A DNA stretch of 39,400 nucleotides from a virus, in the IMG/VR virus record IMGVR_UViG_3300018020_000011, positions 1-39,400 of that record. The stretch is one strand, 5' to 3'. Both the position numbers and the translations under genes were made by a program. This document shows positions 1 through 6,230 of this stretch, piece after piece (positions within the stretch are counted from its first letter, which is position 1; the number at the start of each line of letters is the position of its first letter). The notes under the pieces are model-generated. The model was not told the DNA's origin. It ran no database searches and saw nothing but the letters and a program-made list of their open reading frames with translations.

Positions 1-6
1 AAGGTG

Positions 7-17
7 CCTGTTCCACC
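7..17. repeat. Isolated copy of the primase-region repeat (CCTGTTCCACC)
   Basis: Eleven bases just downstream of the ParB-like gene match the core of the repeat array near 34.7-35.0 kb, in the inverted orientation. One copy could be chance, but its place outside any gene at the other end of the window suggests that a second repeat cluster may continue to the left of the window edge. Confidence 0.4.
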
Positions 18-36
18 ATCATCAATAGCAATTATC

Positions 37-1890
37 TCAGGCACTGACGGCCTCCTGGGCGGCTATCGTGCCTTCGCCTTTGCAGTCGGGACATTCCTCC
101 TCACAATCTTCATCGAGGTAACATTCACCCTTGCACTTTGGGCAAACTGTCTCGCCGTCCGCCTCCATCAGCCTCTCCGTTCGCGTACGCAAGTCGAGGA
201 TCTCCGCGGGCACCTTGCCGGCCAGGTCCACGCCGCTCTCGAGGATCACCCTGATCAGTTCCTCTTTTTTGCAGGTCGTAAACTTGCCCCGTTTCTTGCC
301 CAGGGTCTCGAATAGGAACGTCTGCGCTTTCTCGTCCGCAAAGATGCCGAGCTTTTCGCCGATTTCGTGGATCTCTCCGATCGTCTTCTTATCGAGATAG
401 CTACGGTTAAGCCTCCATTCATCAGCGAGCGATATTTTCAAATGATCAGCAATCAGGCTGAGCATAGAACTGAAATGGTTCGACTGCAGGACAATCCGCG
501 TTGCCGCAATCTGTAGATTCTCCCTGACCTTATCGACATACATGCCTGCGATCTCACTCCAGAGCCGCTCCAGACTGACGTGGAAAGAATTTTGATCCTC
601 CCTGATGATCTTCCGATCTTTTGCGAATTTGATCTTCGCGTCGTCGTTCGATTTGAGGATAGAGAAAAGTGCGGTCCTTAATACGTCCGGATCATCACTT
701 CCCCTGGCGGAGAGAACCGCTTGGATGCGTTCGTGATAAAATTCTTCGCGGAAGAAAGCGCCATGCCAATCGACGCGGGGCCCTTCTTTTGGAGCGGCTT
801 CACTTTGTTCGCCTCGACGAGTCTTTTTCGTTTCTCTCTTGCGCGTTGCCGCCGGCATACTGTCGTAGCACGATTTTTTACCAACGCACGACTGCTTATG
901 CTCTGTCTTCCCACGCAGGCTAACAATTGAGACGAAATCCGGGCAGCCACTGCATTTTTCCCCAGGCTGTCTTGACCACTCCTCAAACTCATTATGCTCA
1001 TTGTATTTGATCGTGCCGGCAAAACGGAATCCATTAGTGCCGGCCTGCTTTGCAAATTTCTTCCAATTTTTTGTGAGCCATTTTCCCTGCTTGCTTTTGA
1101 AACAGGAAGAATCGAGGCAATGAGTGGTTTTCGTTGAAGTCACATCGCCGAACATTTCCCTCTGGACATCAGAGTTGTGGCGACATGCCAGACATCCTTC
1201 TTCTTCAATGTTGAACTTCGCCCATGCCAACTCGGTTGCGTTGTTGTCGATCGAAATCTGTAGTTCATGCACCGATGGCTGACCGCGCCATTGGTTATAC
1301 TCGAGTAGTTCCTTCAAGCAATTTTTGATCTCTCCCGGATCCTTAAGACGCATGAGTTGTTCGCAGTGGCCATACTTGATCTTCCCTTCCTCCCAGGCCT
1401 TGAGTGCCGGTTTAGGGAGCTCCAGAACAGCGACTCGCCGCTGAATGTAGCGCGGATGGATCCCGAGCCTCGTCGCCAGTTCCGGCAGCCCATCCTTGCC
1501 CTTTTTATCGAGATATGTCTTGAATGACTGAGCCTCCTCAAGTTCCGTGAGATCCTCGCGCTGCAGGTTCTCGATCGTCATGGCGTCGAAGGCTTCTTCA
1601 TCCGTCAGATCCTTCACGATCGCCGGGATCGTCGCCTTCTTCACGCCACCGTTCTTTTCCCCGACGGCCATGGCTGCGCGCCAGCGCCGCTCACCAAAGA
1701 CGATTTCGAATTCCTGCTTTTTCCGCTTGTCGGTCATCGGCCGCAACAGAATTGGCACGATAACGCCTTTCACTTCGACTGAGGCGACGAGTTCGTCAAA
1801 TTTCACGCCCCCGAATTCCTTCCTCGGGTTCAGCGGATTCGGGGCGATGTTGTTGAGCAGTACTTCCTGGTATGGTTCTTTACCTTTCAT
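37..1890 (-). CDS. ParB/RepB/Spo0J-family DNA-binding protein with zinc-type Cys clusters
   Basis: The first 200 residues are a ParB N-terminal domain: an NPLNPRKEF start of the Srx-like fold, the GERRWRAA box at residues 66-73, ENLQRED at 107-113, then a helix-turn-helix (ELATRLGIHPRYIQRRVAVL, about 137-156). A middle section carries CLAC and CLDSSCF Cys pairs, and the C-terminus has a DnaJ-like CPKCKGE...CPDCKGEG zinc motif. At 617 residues it is much longer than chromosomal ParB. It is the last gene of the early operon in view, 24 bases after the HNH gene. No ParA is present, so plasmid partition cannot be claimed; ParB-like proteins in phages may instead act as transcription regulators or DNA-binding accessory factors. 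The family call is firm, the role is not. Confidence 0.85.
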   Translation of the reverse strand: MKGKEPYQEVLLNNIAPNPLNPRKEFGGVKFDELVASVEVKGVIVPILLRPMTDKRKKQEFEIVFGERRWRAAMAVGEKNGGVKKATIPAIVKDLTDEEAFDAMTIENLQREDLTELEEAQSFKTYLDKKGKDGLPELATRLGIHPRYIQRRVAVLELPKPALKAWEEGKIKYGHCEQLMRLKDPGEIKNCLKELLEYNQWRGQPSVHELQISIDNNATELAWAKFNIEEEGCLACRHNSDVQREMFGDVTSTKTTHCLDSSCFKSKQGKWLTKNWKKFAKQAGTNGFRFAGTIKYNEHNEFEEWSRQPGEKCSGCPDFVSIVSLRGKTEHKQSCVGKKSCYDSMPAATRKRETKKTRRGEQSEAAPKEGPRVDWHGAFFREEFYHERIQAVLSARGSDDPDVLRTALFSILKSNDDAKIKFAKDRKIIREDQNSFHVSLERLWSEIAGMYVDKVRENLQIAATRIVLQSNHFSSMLSLIADHLKISLADEWRLNRSYLDKKTIGEIHEIGEKLGIFADEKAQTFLFETLGKKRGKFTTCKKEELIRVILESGVDLAGKVPAEILDLRTRTERLMEADGETVCPKCKGECYLDEDCEEECPDCKGEGTIAAQEAVSA

Positions 1891-1914
1891 AAATCCCTCC
1901 TTGGTTCGTTGATC

Positions 1915-2706
1915 TCAGGCGAAAATTCTCTTTTTAATTTTCGCTTCCAATTTCGCGATAGCAAAAATGGACGGCTTCAGTTCCGCAGGCGTTTCTCTGT
2001 ATCCGTGTTGATTCAGCAACAATAATTCCGTTCTGCTAACAGGCATCAAATTTTCGATGACGCAATTCTCTTTATTGCCGTCTCTGAAAGCGAGACACAT
2101 ACCGTCAGGCACCGGGCCGTTAATCTTCTCCCAAATATGAACATGCTTCAGTTTGAACCTAGTCGGATAACCGGTGTATGGATCGAGTTCGGCGACCTTT
2201 AACAATGTGTAGCCATCTTTTGAATCAATGCGCTCGGATCCAAGGGGTTTCCGATTGGGCGGTACGTTTCCCTTCTTGAAGCTCGTCCTATTGGGTCCCG
2301 TCAGGCCTTTTGTCCCCTTGTTCATTGGAACAGAGCCTTTCGGATAGCGCCCGGTCCGTCCCGACAATATTCTGCGGTTCTTCAAAAATGCCTCGACCTG
2401 CCTCGGTCTTTTATTTATCGAAAAATGAGTATTCAATGCGATCGTCAATTCAGGTACCGTGAGACGCCTATATCCCTCGCGCAGAAATTCTGCCTGCTCC
2501 GGATTCCATGCGATGAGAGTGCCGACAGGATTTCCCACCGTTCTCCCAGATTTGATTTTGTATCGACATAGGACAGCATTGATCTGATCATACGTCTTCG
2601 CGGTATCGAAAGTGGCATTGAAGGCGATCGTCAGTTCCGGGATCTTCATGAGCGGATAGTTAGCGCGTAGAAACGCGATATGCATCTCAGTATAGATTTT
2701 TTTCAT
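1915..2706 (-). CDS. HNH endonuclease with duplicated N-terminal DNA-binding module
   Basis: The C-terminal half looks like an HNH nuclease of the phage/homing type: a KHVHIWEKINGPVPDGM segment, CLAFRDGNKENCVIENLMPVSR, with the His, Asn and Asn positions expected for the family. The N-terminal half contains two copies of one module (about residues 8-55 and 71-118), each with a [KT][IV]PELTIA[FL]N core and ending in SGRT, probably tandem helix-turn-helix reading heads. It starts directly after the stop of the previous gene (TAAATG). HNH genes of this kind are often mobile insertions in phage operons; here it may have entered between the 89-residue gene and parB. Whether it homes, or nicks for replication or packaging, cannot be read from the sequence. 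Confidence 0.8.
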   Translation of the reverse strand: MKKIYTEMHIAFLRANYPLMKIPELTIAFNATFDTAKTYDQINAVLCRYKIKSGRTVGNPVGTLIAWNPEQAEFLREGYRRLTVPELTIALNTHFSINKRPRQVEAFLKNRRILSGRTGRYPKGSVPMNKGTKGLTGPNRTSFKKGNVPPNRKPLGSERIDSKDGYTLLKVAELDPYTGYPTRFKLKHVHIWEKINGPVPDGMCLAFRDGNKENCVIENLMPVSRTELLLLNQHGYRETPAELKPSIFAIAKLEAKIKKRIFA

Positions 2707-2976
2707 TTAACGGCTTTGATCTTGTCGGCTCCGTCCTGGTTGAGCATACCGAGCATGGAATTGCTTACTGCGTGGATTGCGGATCAGTCCTTCACTCAGA
2801 GCCTTCGTCGCCTCGAAAACGAGACGCGCATTGTTGATGATTTGATTGGCCACACCCGTGATGGCCTTGGCCCGACTCATTTCCTCCTGAAGTTCTTCGC
2901 TCTTGAGATCCGCATCATTCAGGCGCTCCAGTTGCTCGAAAAGATGGTTATTTAGGTGTATCAATTTGTTCTTCAT
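2707..2976 (-). CDS. Small helical phage protein of unknown function
   Basis: The 89-residue product begins MKNKLIHLNNHLFEQLERL and is charged and helix-rich, with a predicted amphipathic segment over residues 1-65 and a basic, Gln/Arg-rich tail. Proteins with the same LNNHLFEQLERLND start occur widely in phage early regions next to ParB-like, HNH and zinc-finger genes, but I know of no assigned function. Its ATG overlaps the TGA of the preceding gene (ATGA), which supports translational coupling within the early operon. Confidence 0.7.
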   Translation of the reverse strand: MKNKLIHLNNHLFEQLERLNDADLKSEELQEEMSRAKAITGVANQIINNARLVFEATKALSEGLIRNPRSKQFHARYAQPGRSRQDQSR

Positions 2977-3212
2977 CCTCTGCTCTCCTCTATTATGCCG
3001 CCTCCGCCCATCTGCTCGATGGCGTGTCTTGTGACCTCCTGGCGCGCCACGAACGCCCTGATCTCATCCAGGTTCTCAAGTACCGCCTTTGCTCCGCGTT
3101 CGCCGAGGACCACGGCCGGCCCATGTTCTACCGGCACGTCCAGGACCGTCTTCTTGACGCCTCCAAATTCACAGATTCTCTCAGTCGCCTTCTTCAGTCT
3201 GTGCACAGTCAC
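2973..3212 (-). CDS. Small hypothetical early protein (GTG start)
   Basis: I do not recognise this 79-residue protein. It starts with GTG at 3212, one base after the stop of the tiny gene before it, and ends in an ATGA overlap with the next gene, so it is held in the operon by coupling on both sides. The middle is rich in Val, Glu and Ala and the C-terminus has a Gly run (MGGGGIIEE). There is no membrane segment, Cys pair or obvious DNA-binding motif. A second GTG at 3206 is an alternative start. Confidence 0.6.
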   Translation of the reverse strand: MTVHRLKKATERICEFGGVKKTVLDVPVEHGPAVVLGERGAKAVLENLDEIRAFVARQEVTRHAIEQMGGGGIIEESRG

Positions 3213-3213
3213 C

Positions 3214-3324
3214 TCAGGTTCTTCCCGATGCGCACATGCCGATTATCCAAATGGTCCCGGCGATTCCAATGATCACGCCGATCAAAACTCCGCCCCAGAA
3301 TGGATTGCTCATCAATATTTCCAT
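3214..3324 (-). CDS. 36-residue single-pass membrane peptide
   Basis: A very short gene with a clear ribosome site (AAGGAGA, seven bases before ATG). The peptide begins MEILMSNPFWGG and then has about twenty hydrophobic residues (VLIGVIIGIAGTIWIIG), so it is almost entirely one membrane helix, ending in a short polar tail. It is followed after one base by the GTG of the next gene. Its role is unknown; tiny early membrane proteins in phages may alter host membranes or exclude other phages. Confidence 0.6.
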   Translation of the reverse strand: MEILMSNPFWGGVLIGVIIGIAGTIWIIGMCASGRT

Positions 3325-3341
3325 GATAAAATCTCCTTGTA

Positions 3342-3405
3342 TTCCCCTTTCGCGAAGGGGAAGAAAGAAAGGGTCGGCCCGGGGAGGAGGTTTGAACCCC
3401 GGGCC
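3342..3405 (-). terminator. Tandem hairpins acting as intrinsic terminator/attenuator inside the early operon
   Basis: A 9-bp perfect GC stem (GGCCCGGGG at 3376-3384 pairing with CCCCGGGCC at 3397-3405) lies 12 bases after the 103-residue membrane protein gene. On the minus strand it is followed by CCCTTTCTTTCTT, an interrupted T-run. A second hairpin (TTCCCCTT / AAGGGGAA, 3342-3349 with 3355-3362) comes next. Together they probably cut expression of the genes further downstream unless transcription is antiterminated. The T-run is imperfect, so strong but partial termination is the best reading. Confidence 0.6.
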
Positions 3406-3417
3406 TGCCGTGGGGAG

Positions 3418-3729
3418 TTAACTGTGGATTGTCGCCTCACCCCGATGTTTCAGCAGATCGTTTGCTGCGGTCCTGTTTTGCGTCAGACGTCCGAGACGTG
3501 CGTTCATGTCTCTCACAATCGCCAGGGCCGACCGTTCCTCCGCCCTGGTCAGGATATCGCGCCTGGCGTTCCTCCTGAGCCATGCCATGACTATAATTGT
3601 GAAGAGGATCACCGCCGCGAAATTCGGCCAGGGAAAATACGGGCTGTCACCGCCGGCGAAGAGCAGGCATGTCATGGCGAGCAGGCAGATTAAGAATTCG
3701 ATGATCCTTTTCCAGATGCGCTTTTTCAT
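3418..3729 (-). CDS. Two-pass membrane protein of the early operon
   Basis: The 103-residue protein starts MKKRIWKRIIEFL, preceded by a strong GAGGAGG site six bases upstream; an in-frame ATG 15 bases earlier lacks this spacing. Two hydrophobic stretches (about residues 8-25 and 37-52) are separated by a short GGDSPYFPWPN loop and followed by a basic, helical cytoplasmic tail. It follows the 47-residue membrane protein with only one base between stop and start. It resembles no family I can name; position and build suggest an envelope-acting phage accessory protein. Confidence 0.65.
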   Translation of the reverse strand: MKKRIWKRIIEFLICLLAMTCLLFAGGDSPYFPWPNFAAVILFTIIVMAWLRRNARRDILTRAEERSALAIVRDMNARLGRLTQNRTAANDLLKHRGEATIHS

Positions 3730-3730
3730 T

Positions 3731-3874
3731 TCAAACCTCCTCATTCTTAAAATAATCCTTGAGCGCTCGTTTAACGCCGAGTTTCACTGCCTCCTCTATA
3801 ATCCAAAAGAGAAGCCAGGCAGCGCAGATCATAAAAGCGAGAATTAATAAATACAGCGTGATTCGATCATCCAT
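3731..3874 (-). CDS. 47-residue single-pass membrane protein
   Basis: This short gene has an AGGAAG ribosome site five bases before its ATG and ends TGA one base before the next ATG, so it forms a tight pair with the 103-residue membrane protein. The peptide has a hydrophobic helix (ITLYLLILAFMICAAWLLFW, residues 5-24) and then a charged amphipathic helix (EEAVKLGVKRALKDYF). It could be a partner subunit of its neighbour. Function unknown. Confidence 0.65.
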   Translation of the reverse strand: MDDRITLYLLILAFMICAAWLLFWIIEEAVKLGVKRALKDYFKNEEV

Positions 3875-3882
3875 ACAATCTT

Positions 3883-3912
3883 CCTGGATTCCCGCCTTCG
3901 CGGGAATGACAT
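3883..3912 (+). repeat. REP-like inverted repeat, copy 1
   Basis: An 8-bp perfect stem, ATTCCCGC-CTTC-GCGGGAAT, sits in a CTGG...GACAT context. The same unit, including its flanks, recurs at 6411-6440. Repeats of this type are dispersed in many bacterial genomes and give spurious 'WIPAFAGMT' or 'SREGGNP' peptides when translated. Here it lies just upstream of the 47-residue membrane protein gene. Confidence 0.75.
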
Positions 3913-4075
3913 TTATTGTCCGCTTGGGACGAGGTCGGAATGCGCCACACTCCGCCTCTCGATTTCTTCTCCCCGGTCACAGGCGGGAGTATGCCAGAAT
4001 CTGTGTGACCCTCGGCGTTCGCCACGCCACGGCTGGCTCGGCCCGTGGTTATCTCCCCGCCCCAAATGGACAATG
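3913..4075. other. Gene-poor spacer with inverted repeats
   Basis: No convincing gene is seen. The stretch has short inverted repeats (CCACGG...CCGTGG near 4028-4049; GTCACA...TGTGAC). A minus-strand frame starting at 4091 has a plausible AAGGG site but consists mostly of low-complexity sequence and translated repeat, so I do not call it. Confidence 0.4.
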
Positions 4076-4312
4076 TTAAATGAACCGGCATTTCTGCCCT
4101 TTCTCATTTATAAAATATTTCTGCTTCCCATCGTAGAAGACAACCGATATCTTGCGATCCAAACCGTGCTTCTTCAGGAGGCGCTGGAATTCTTTTTTCT
4201 CCTGGAGTGATCGCCATTCGTATGCCGCGGCCGCCGGTGACGTCAGCACAGGCCAATAAATGAACGCCTGAAATCCCATGATCATGACTAGGCAAGCGAT
4301 CAGATATTTCAT
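4076..4312 (-). CDS. Small exported or membrane-anchored early protein
   Basis: The start at 4312 overlaps the stop of the DksA-like gene (ATGA). The 78-residue product has a hydrophobic N-terminus (MKYLIACLVMIMGFQAFIYW) followed by SPAAAA, a possible signal-peptidase site, and a short basic mature part (YEWRSLQEKKEFQRLLKKHG...). It ends in a small beta-rich segment with KQKYFINEKGQKCRF. It may be periplasmic or stay as a single-pass membrane protein. I do not recognise the family. Confidence 0.6.
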   Translation of the reverse strand: MKYLIACLVMIMGFQAFIYWPVLTSPAAAAYEWRSLQEKKEFQRLLKKHGLDRKISVVFYDGKQKYFINEKGQKCRFI

Positions 4313-4539
4313 CGTCTCTCCTTCCTGCTCTCGCACTCGACGCAACGCACGGCATCCGGTTTGGCCTCAAGTCTCTTTGGCGGGATATCGAGCCCGCAAT
4401 CCACGCAGTAAGCAATTCCATCGATGACCTGCGCCCGCTCCGGAGGCTCGAAGAGATCAATGCCGCGGCGCTTCAGATAATTATCCACCGATTGCTGAAT
4501 TTCCCTGTCATTCTGCTGAGCCCTATCGATGATGTCCAT
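4309..4539 (-). CDS. TraR/DksA-type C4 zinc-finger protein
   Basis: The 76-residue protein carries the TraR/DksA zinc finger: C45-x2-C48 and C66-x2-C69 with the spacing CVDCGLDIPPKRLEAKPDAVRCVEC. The N-terminal half is one charged helix, as in TraR. Short phage and plasmid members of this family enter the secondary channel of RNA polymerase and mimic DksA plus ppGpp, changing host and phage promoter use; that role is known for F-plasmid TraR and is inferred here. It lies 3 bases after the CII-like gene and overlaps the next gene by four bases. Confidence 0.88.
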   Translation of the reverse strand: MDIIDRAQQNDREIQQSVDNYLKRRGIDLFEPPERAQVIDGIAYCVDCGLDIPPKRLEAKPDAVRCVECESRKERR

Positions 4540-4542
4540 GCG

Positions 4543-4881
4543 TCACTTCACGAGTCCCACGATTTTCTTGAAAACCTCGATTGCTTTTTCCGGATCAGAA
4601 TCCTTCAATTCCTTTACGTCGTCCGGCGTAAGCAAGAGACAGCCGCAATCGCGCGCGATTCTTTTCAGCATCCAGTAATCCCTGAGATCCCTGGTAAGCT
4701 TGACCAGCCATTCGATGGGCGCATAGTAAGGGTTTCCGCTTGTCGTGGAGCGGTTCGGGTTGATGACGTTGTAGAAGTGATTCCTTGAGATATCGTTCCT
4801 GCGGAAGATATCAGTGCGCTCTTCATGCCTGGCCGCCCTGTCGATCATCTTGTCGAACATCTCGCCATAGGAATCGGACAT
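4543..4881 (-). CDS. CII-like phage regulatory protein (CP76 family)
   Basis: The 112-residue product has the order typical of phage regulatory protein CII/CP76: an N-terminal helical, HTH-like part (DISRNHFYNVINPNRSTTSGN) followed by PIEWLVKLTRDLRDYWMLKRIARDCGCLLL, the pattern of this family. Such proteins control the lysis-lysogeny choice. The ribosome site GAGGAGGG lies just upstream and runs straight on from the T-tract of an intrinsic terminator, so the gene is expressed only when that terminator is passed. It heads the early operon with the DksA-like gene 3 bases downstream. The family call comes from pattern recognition, not a search. Confidence 0.7.
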   Translation of the reverse strand: MSDSYGEMFDKMIDRAARHEERTDIFRRNDISRNHFYNVINPNRSTTSGNPYYAPIEWLVKLTRDLRDYWMLKRIARDCGCLLLTPDDVKELKDSDPEKAIEVFKKIVGLVK

Positions 4882-4890
4882 TTATGCCCT

Positions 4891-4939
4891 CCTCAAAACA
4901 AAAAAGCAGGTCGAATTTCGTGCTGGAATTTCGACCTGC
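4891..4939 (-). terminator. Intrinsic terminator immediately upstream of the CII-like gene
   Basis: On the minus strand a 10-bp perfect stem (GCAGGTCGAA / TTCGACCTGC, 4930-4939 with 4906-4915) with a 14-base loop is followed directly by TTTTTTGTTTTG. This is the best intrinsic terminator in the window. It stands between the putative early promoter at about 5.6 kb and the CII-like gene, the position of tR1 in phage lambda. Confidence 0.85.
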
Positions 4940-4984
4940 GAATTGGATATCCAGAATGCCGCTGATCTGTGGTGTTGCAAAGGT

Positions 4985-5185
4985 TTGCGGCTGCGGTTTA
5001 TTCTGCAGCCGATTGAAGGAGGTATAAAGTTGATGTGCGTCATGCCGGATCCTTTTCTGGTTGAGAAAGTTTTTATTCCGTGCTATGCAACGCTTTCAAG
5101 CCGGTTCTGCGGGAGCATCCCGCCAAGAATCCCCCGCATGACCGGCAGAGCGGAAAAGGGCCTTTCCGCGTTTTCTTCTCTGCAT
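4985..5185 (+). other. Strongly structured stretch, possible leader or small RNA
   Basis: Three hairpins follow each other: CGGCTGC/GCAGCCG (4988-4994 with 5005-5011), GCGGGA/TCCCGC (5109-5123) inside CCGGT...ACCGG (5101-5145), and GCGGAAA/TTTCCGC (5150-5169) followed by GTTTTCTTCT, which looks like a weak plus-strand terminator. They lie before the 84-residue gene. The density of stems suggests a functional RNA as an alternative to the short coding frame in the same place. Confidence 0.4.
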
Positions 5186-5188
5186 TGA
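5033..5188 (+). CDS. Possible 51-residue protein upstream of the lysogeny genes
   Basis: The only strong argument for coding is the near-perfect ribosome site GAAGGAGGT six to nine bases before TTG/ATG. The peptide (MCVMPDPFLVEKVFIP..., ending FSSLH) has no recognisable domain, and its sequence overlaps the hairpins noted at 4985-5185. If real it would be the first gene of the plus-strand lysogeny block, 12 bases before the 84-residue gene. I rate coding and structured RNA about equally likely. Confidence 0.35.
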   Translation: MCVMPDPFLVEKVFIPCYATLSSRFCGSIPPRIPRMTGRAEKGLSAFSSLH

Positions 5189-5200
5189 AGGAGATTGCTT

Positions 5201-5455
5201 ATGAAACAAGGAGACATATTCATACAAATTATTCATGAGGTTACGGGCAAGCCAAAAGAATTTGCCGCTGAAATGCTTGAGATCTTTAAGTCAATGATCC
5301 CCGGGCCGACTAAATTTGATGAAGAGATATCCGACGAAGAAGCTGAAAGTCTACTAATTGAACTTCGGAAAGAAAAAGAGGGAATTGCCAAGTTTATCAT
5401 CGACGGTTACCTTCGCTTTTTTTTGCGGAAATCGCCTCCTTCAGGCTCTGCTTGA
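5201..5455 (+). CDS. Small acidic protein of the lysogeny block, unknown function
   Basis: The start at 5201 is chosen because AAGGAG lies seven bases upstream; a TTG two codons earlier is too close to it. The 84-residue product (MKQGDIFIQIIHEVTG...) is helical and acidic in the middle (FDEEISDEEAESLLIELRKEKEG) with a basic end. No domain is recognised. Its last 59 bases overlap a minus-strand small gene tail to tail, so transcripts from the lytic direction would be antisense to it. Confidence 0.55.
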   Translation: MKQGDIFIQIIHEVTGKPKEFAAEMLEIFKSMIPGPTKFDEEISDEEAESLLIELRKEKEGIAKFIIDGYLRFFLRKSPPSGSA

Positions 5456-5540
5456 TTGCAATGCCGATAAATTCTTGAAATTCGGCCTGCAGTTTTGGAT
5501 CCGGAATTGTTTGATTAAGGAATTTTTGCCATGCGGTCAT
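5397..5540 (-). CDS. 47-residue protein in the cro-like position
   Basis: This frame reads away from the repressor gene in the lytic direction. It has a good ribosome site (GGGAGG, five bases before ATG) and lies 61 bases from the repressor start with a divergent control region between. The peptide starts MTAWQKFLNQTIPDP and is a single amphipathic helix with a basic end; no helix-turn-helix is visible, so it is not an obvious Cro. It could be an antitermination or anti-repressor peptide, or only the leader of the early transcript. Confidence 0.5.
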   Translation of the reverse strand: MTAWQKFLNQTIPDPKLQAEFQEFIGIAIKQSLKEAISAKKSEGNRR

Positions 5541-5610
5541 AGGTTCCTCCCATTTTTAAATTTATGAATCTGGGACGGAGAAATAAACTAATCTAAACGT
5601 CTTGTCAAGA
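5541..5610. promoter_or_regulatory. Divergent switch region: operator-like palindrome and early promoter
   Basis: The space between the repressor (plus) and the 47-residue gene (minus) carries an 11-base palindrome TCTTG-T-CAAGA at 5600-5610. It contains a perfect minus-strand -35 box TTGACA (5603-5608), with AT-rich -10 candidates (TTTATT, 15-base spacing, or TATTTC, 17-base) and overlaps the TTG start of the repressor. A second weak minus-strand candidate is TTTATT-17-TAAATT nearer the 47-residue gene. An operator overlapping the early promoter and the repressor's own start would give repression of lytic genes and autoregulation. Promoter strength cannot be judged by eye. Confidence 0.5.
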
Positions 5611-6195
5611 AAAAAAACGCATAAATCTGATTATATTTTATTCGCTAAGAATATCAGCAAGATAGTCTCTGATAATGGGGGGAAATATGCTGTCGCGGCA
5701 GCTTTGAATGTAGTTTATGACTCCATCCGCAGATGGTGCAAGGGAGAAAATCTGCCCGATGGTCAACAACTCCTCGCCATCCGTGATAAATTCAATGTCT
5801 CCATCGACTGGCTTTTTACGGGCACAAGACCTTATGCGGTTCCCGCTGATCTAATAAATGACCACCGGGTGCGAGAACATCGCTGCGAATTCTGCACCAC
5901 GATTTCGGAAGAGACAAAAGAAATTTGCACAAAAGTGAAAAATATTATAGAATCCGAACATCCTATCATCGTGCATGGAATAAAGGTTGCGATTGAAGTC
6001 TTAGAGGATGCCATCAAGCAAACCGAGGAAATTAAAAAAATCAGAGAGACGGCAACCAAACTTCGGAGGAACTGGAAACGTACGGAGTTGTCATTGGTGG
6101 AAGGAAATATAGAGCCGATTCCCCAGCGGAGAACGTGTGACCCGTGTCCCCTCTTAACGCATCCCGACACAGAACAGCGAGACAAAAAAATATGA
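5602..6195 (+). CDS. CI-like helix-turn-helix repressor
   Basis: The N-terminal 75 residues form a lambda-repressor-type HTH: NISKIVSDNGGKYAVAAALNVVYDSIRRWCKGENLPDGQQLLAIRDKFNVSIDWLFTG, ending with the SIDWLFTG signature of phage repressors. No Ser-Lys S24 peptidase domain follows; instead there is a helical, charged segment (about 90-165) and a Cys-rich tail, so induction by RecA-stimulated self-cleavage is unlikely. The only possible start is TTG at 5602, with no ribosome site at proper distance (GGGACGGAG lies about 20 bases upstream), so a leaderless message like that of lambda cI is possible. It is divergent from the early operon and precedes a membrane protein and a lipoprotein gene. 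Confidence 0.8.
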   Translation: MSRKKTHKSDYILFAKNISKIVSDNGGKYAVAAALNVVYDSIRRWCKGENLPDGQQLLAIRDKFNVSIDWLFTGTRPYAVPADLINDHRVREHRCEFCTTISEETKEICTKVKNIIESEHPIIVHGIKVAIEVLEDAIKQTEEIKKIRETATKLRRNWKRTELSLVEGNIEPIPQRRTCDPCPLLTHPDTEQRDKKI

Positions 6196-6230
6196 TTCAT
6201 GTTCATTTTTAGTCAATAGGAAAGGACATT

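Noticed and set aside
37-1890. Plasmid partition system
   Set aside because: No ParA and no clear centromere cluster beside the gene; only the ParB-like family can be claimed.
3371-3417. tRNA-like TTTGAACCCC sequence
   Set aside because: No cloverleaf, anticodon stem or CCA; the bases form a perfect 9-bp hairpin and are better read as a terminator.
2956-3693. 245-residue plus-strand frame
   Set aside because: Antisense to several coupled small genes with good ribosome sites and has no domain.
3867-4091. 74-residue minus-strand frame ending in SREGGNPG-type sequence
   Set aside because: Its end is a translated REP-like repeat and the rest has low complexity; one plausible ribosome site is not enough.
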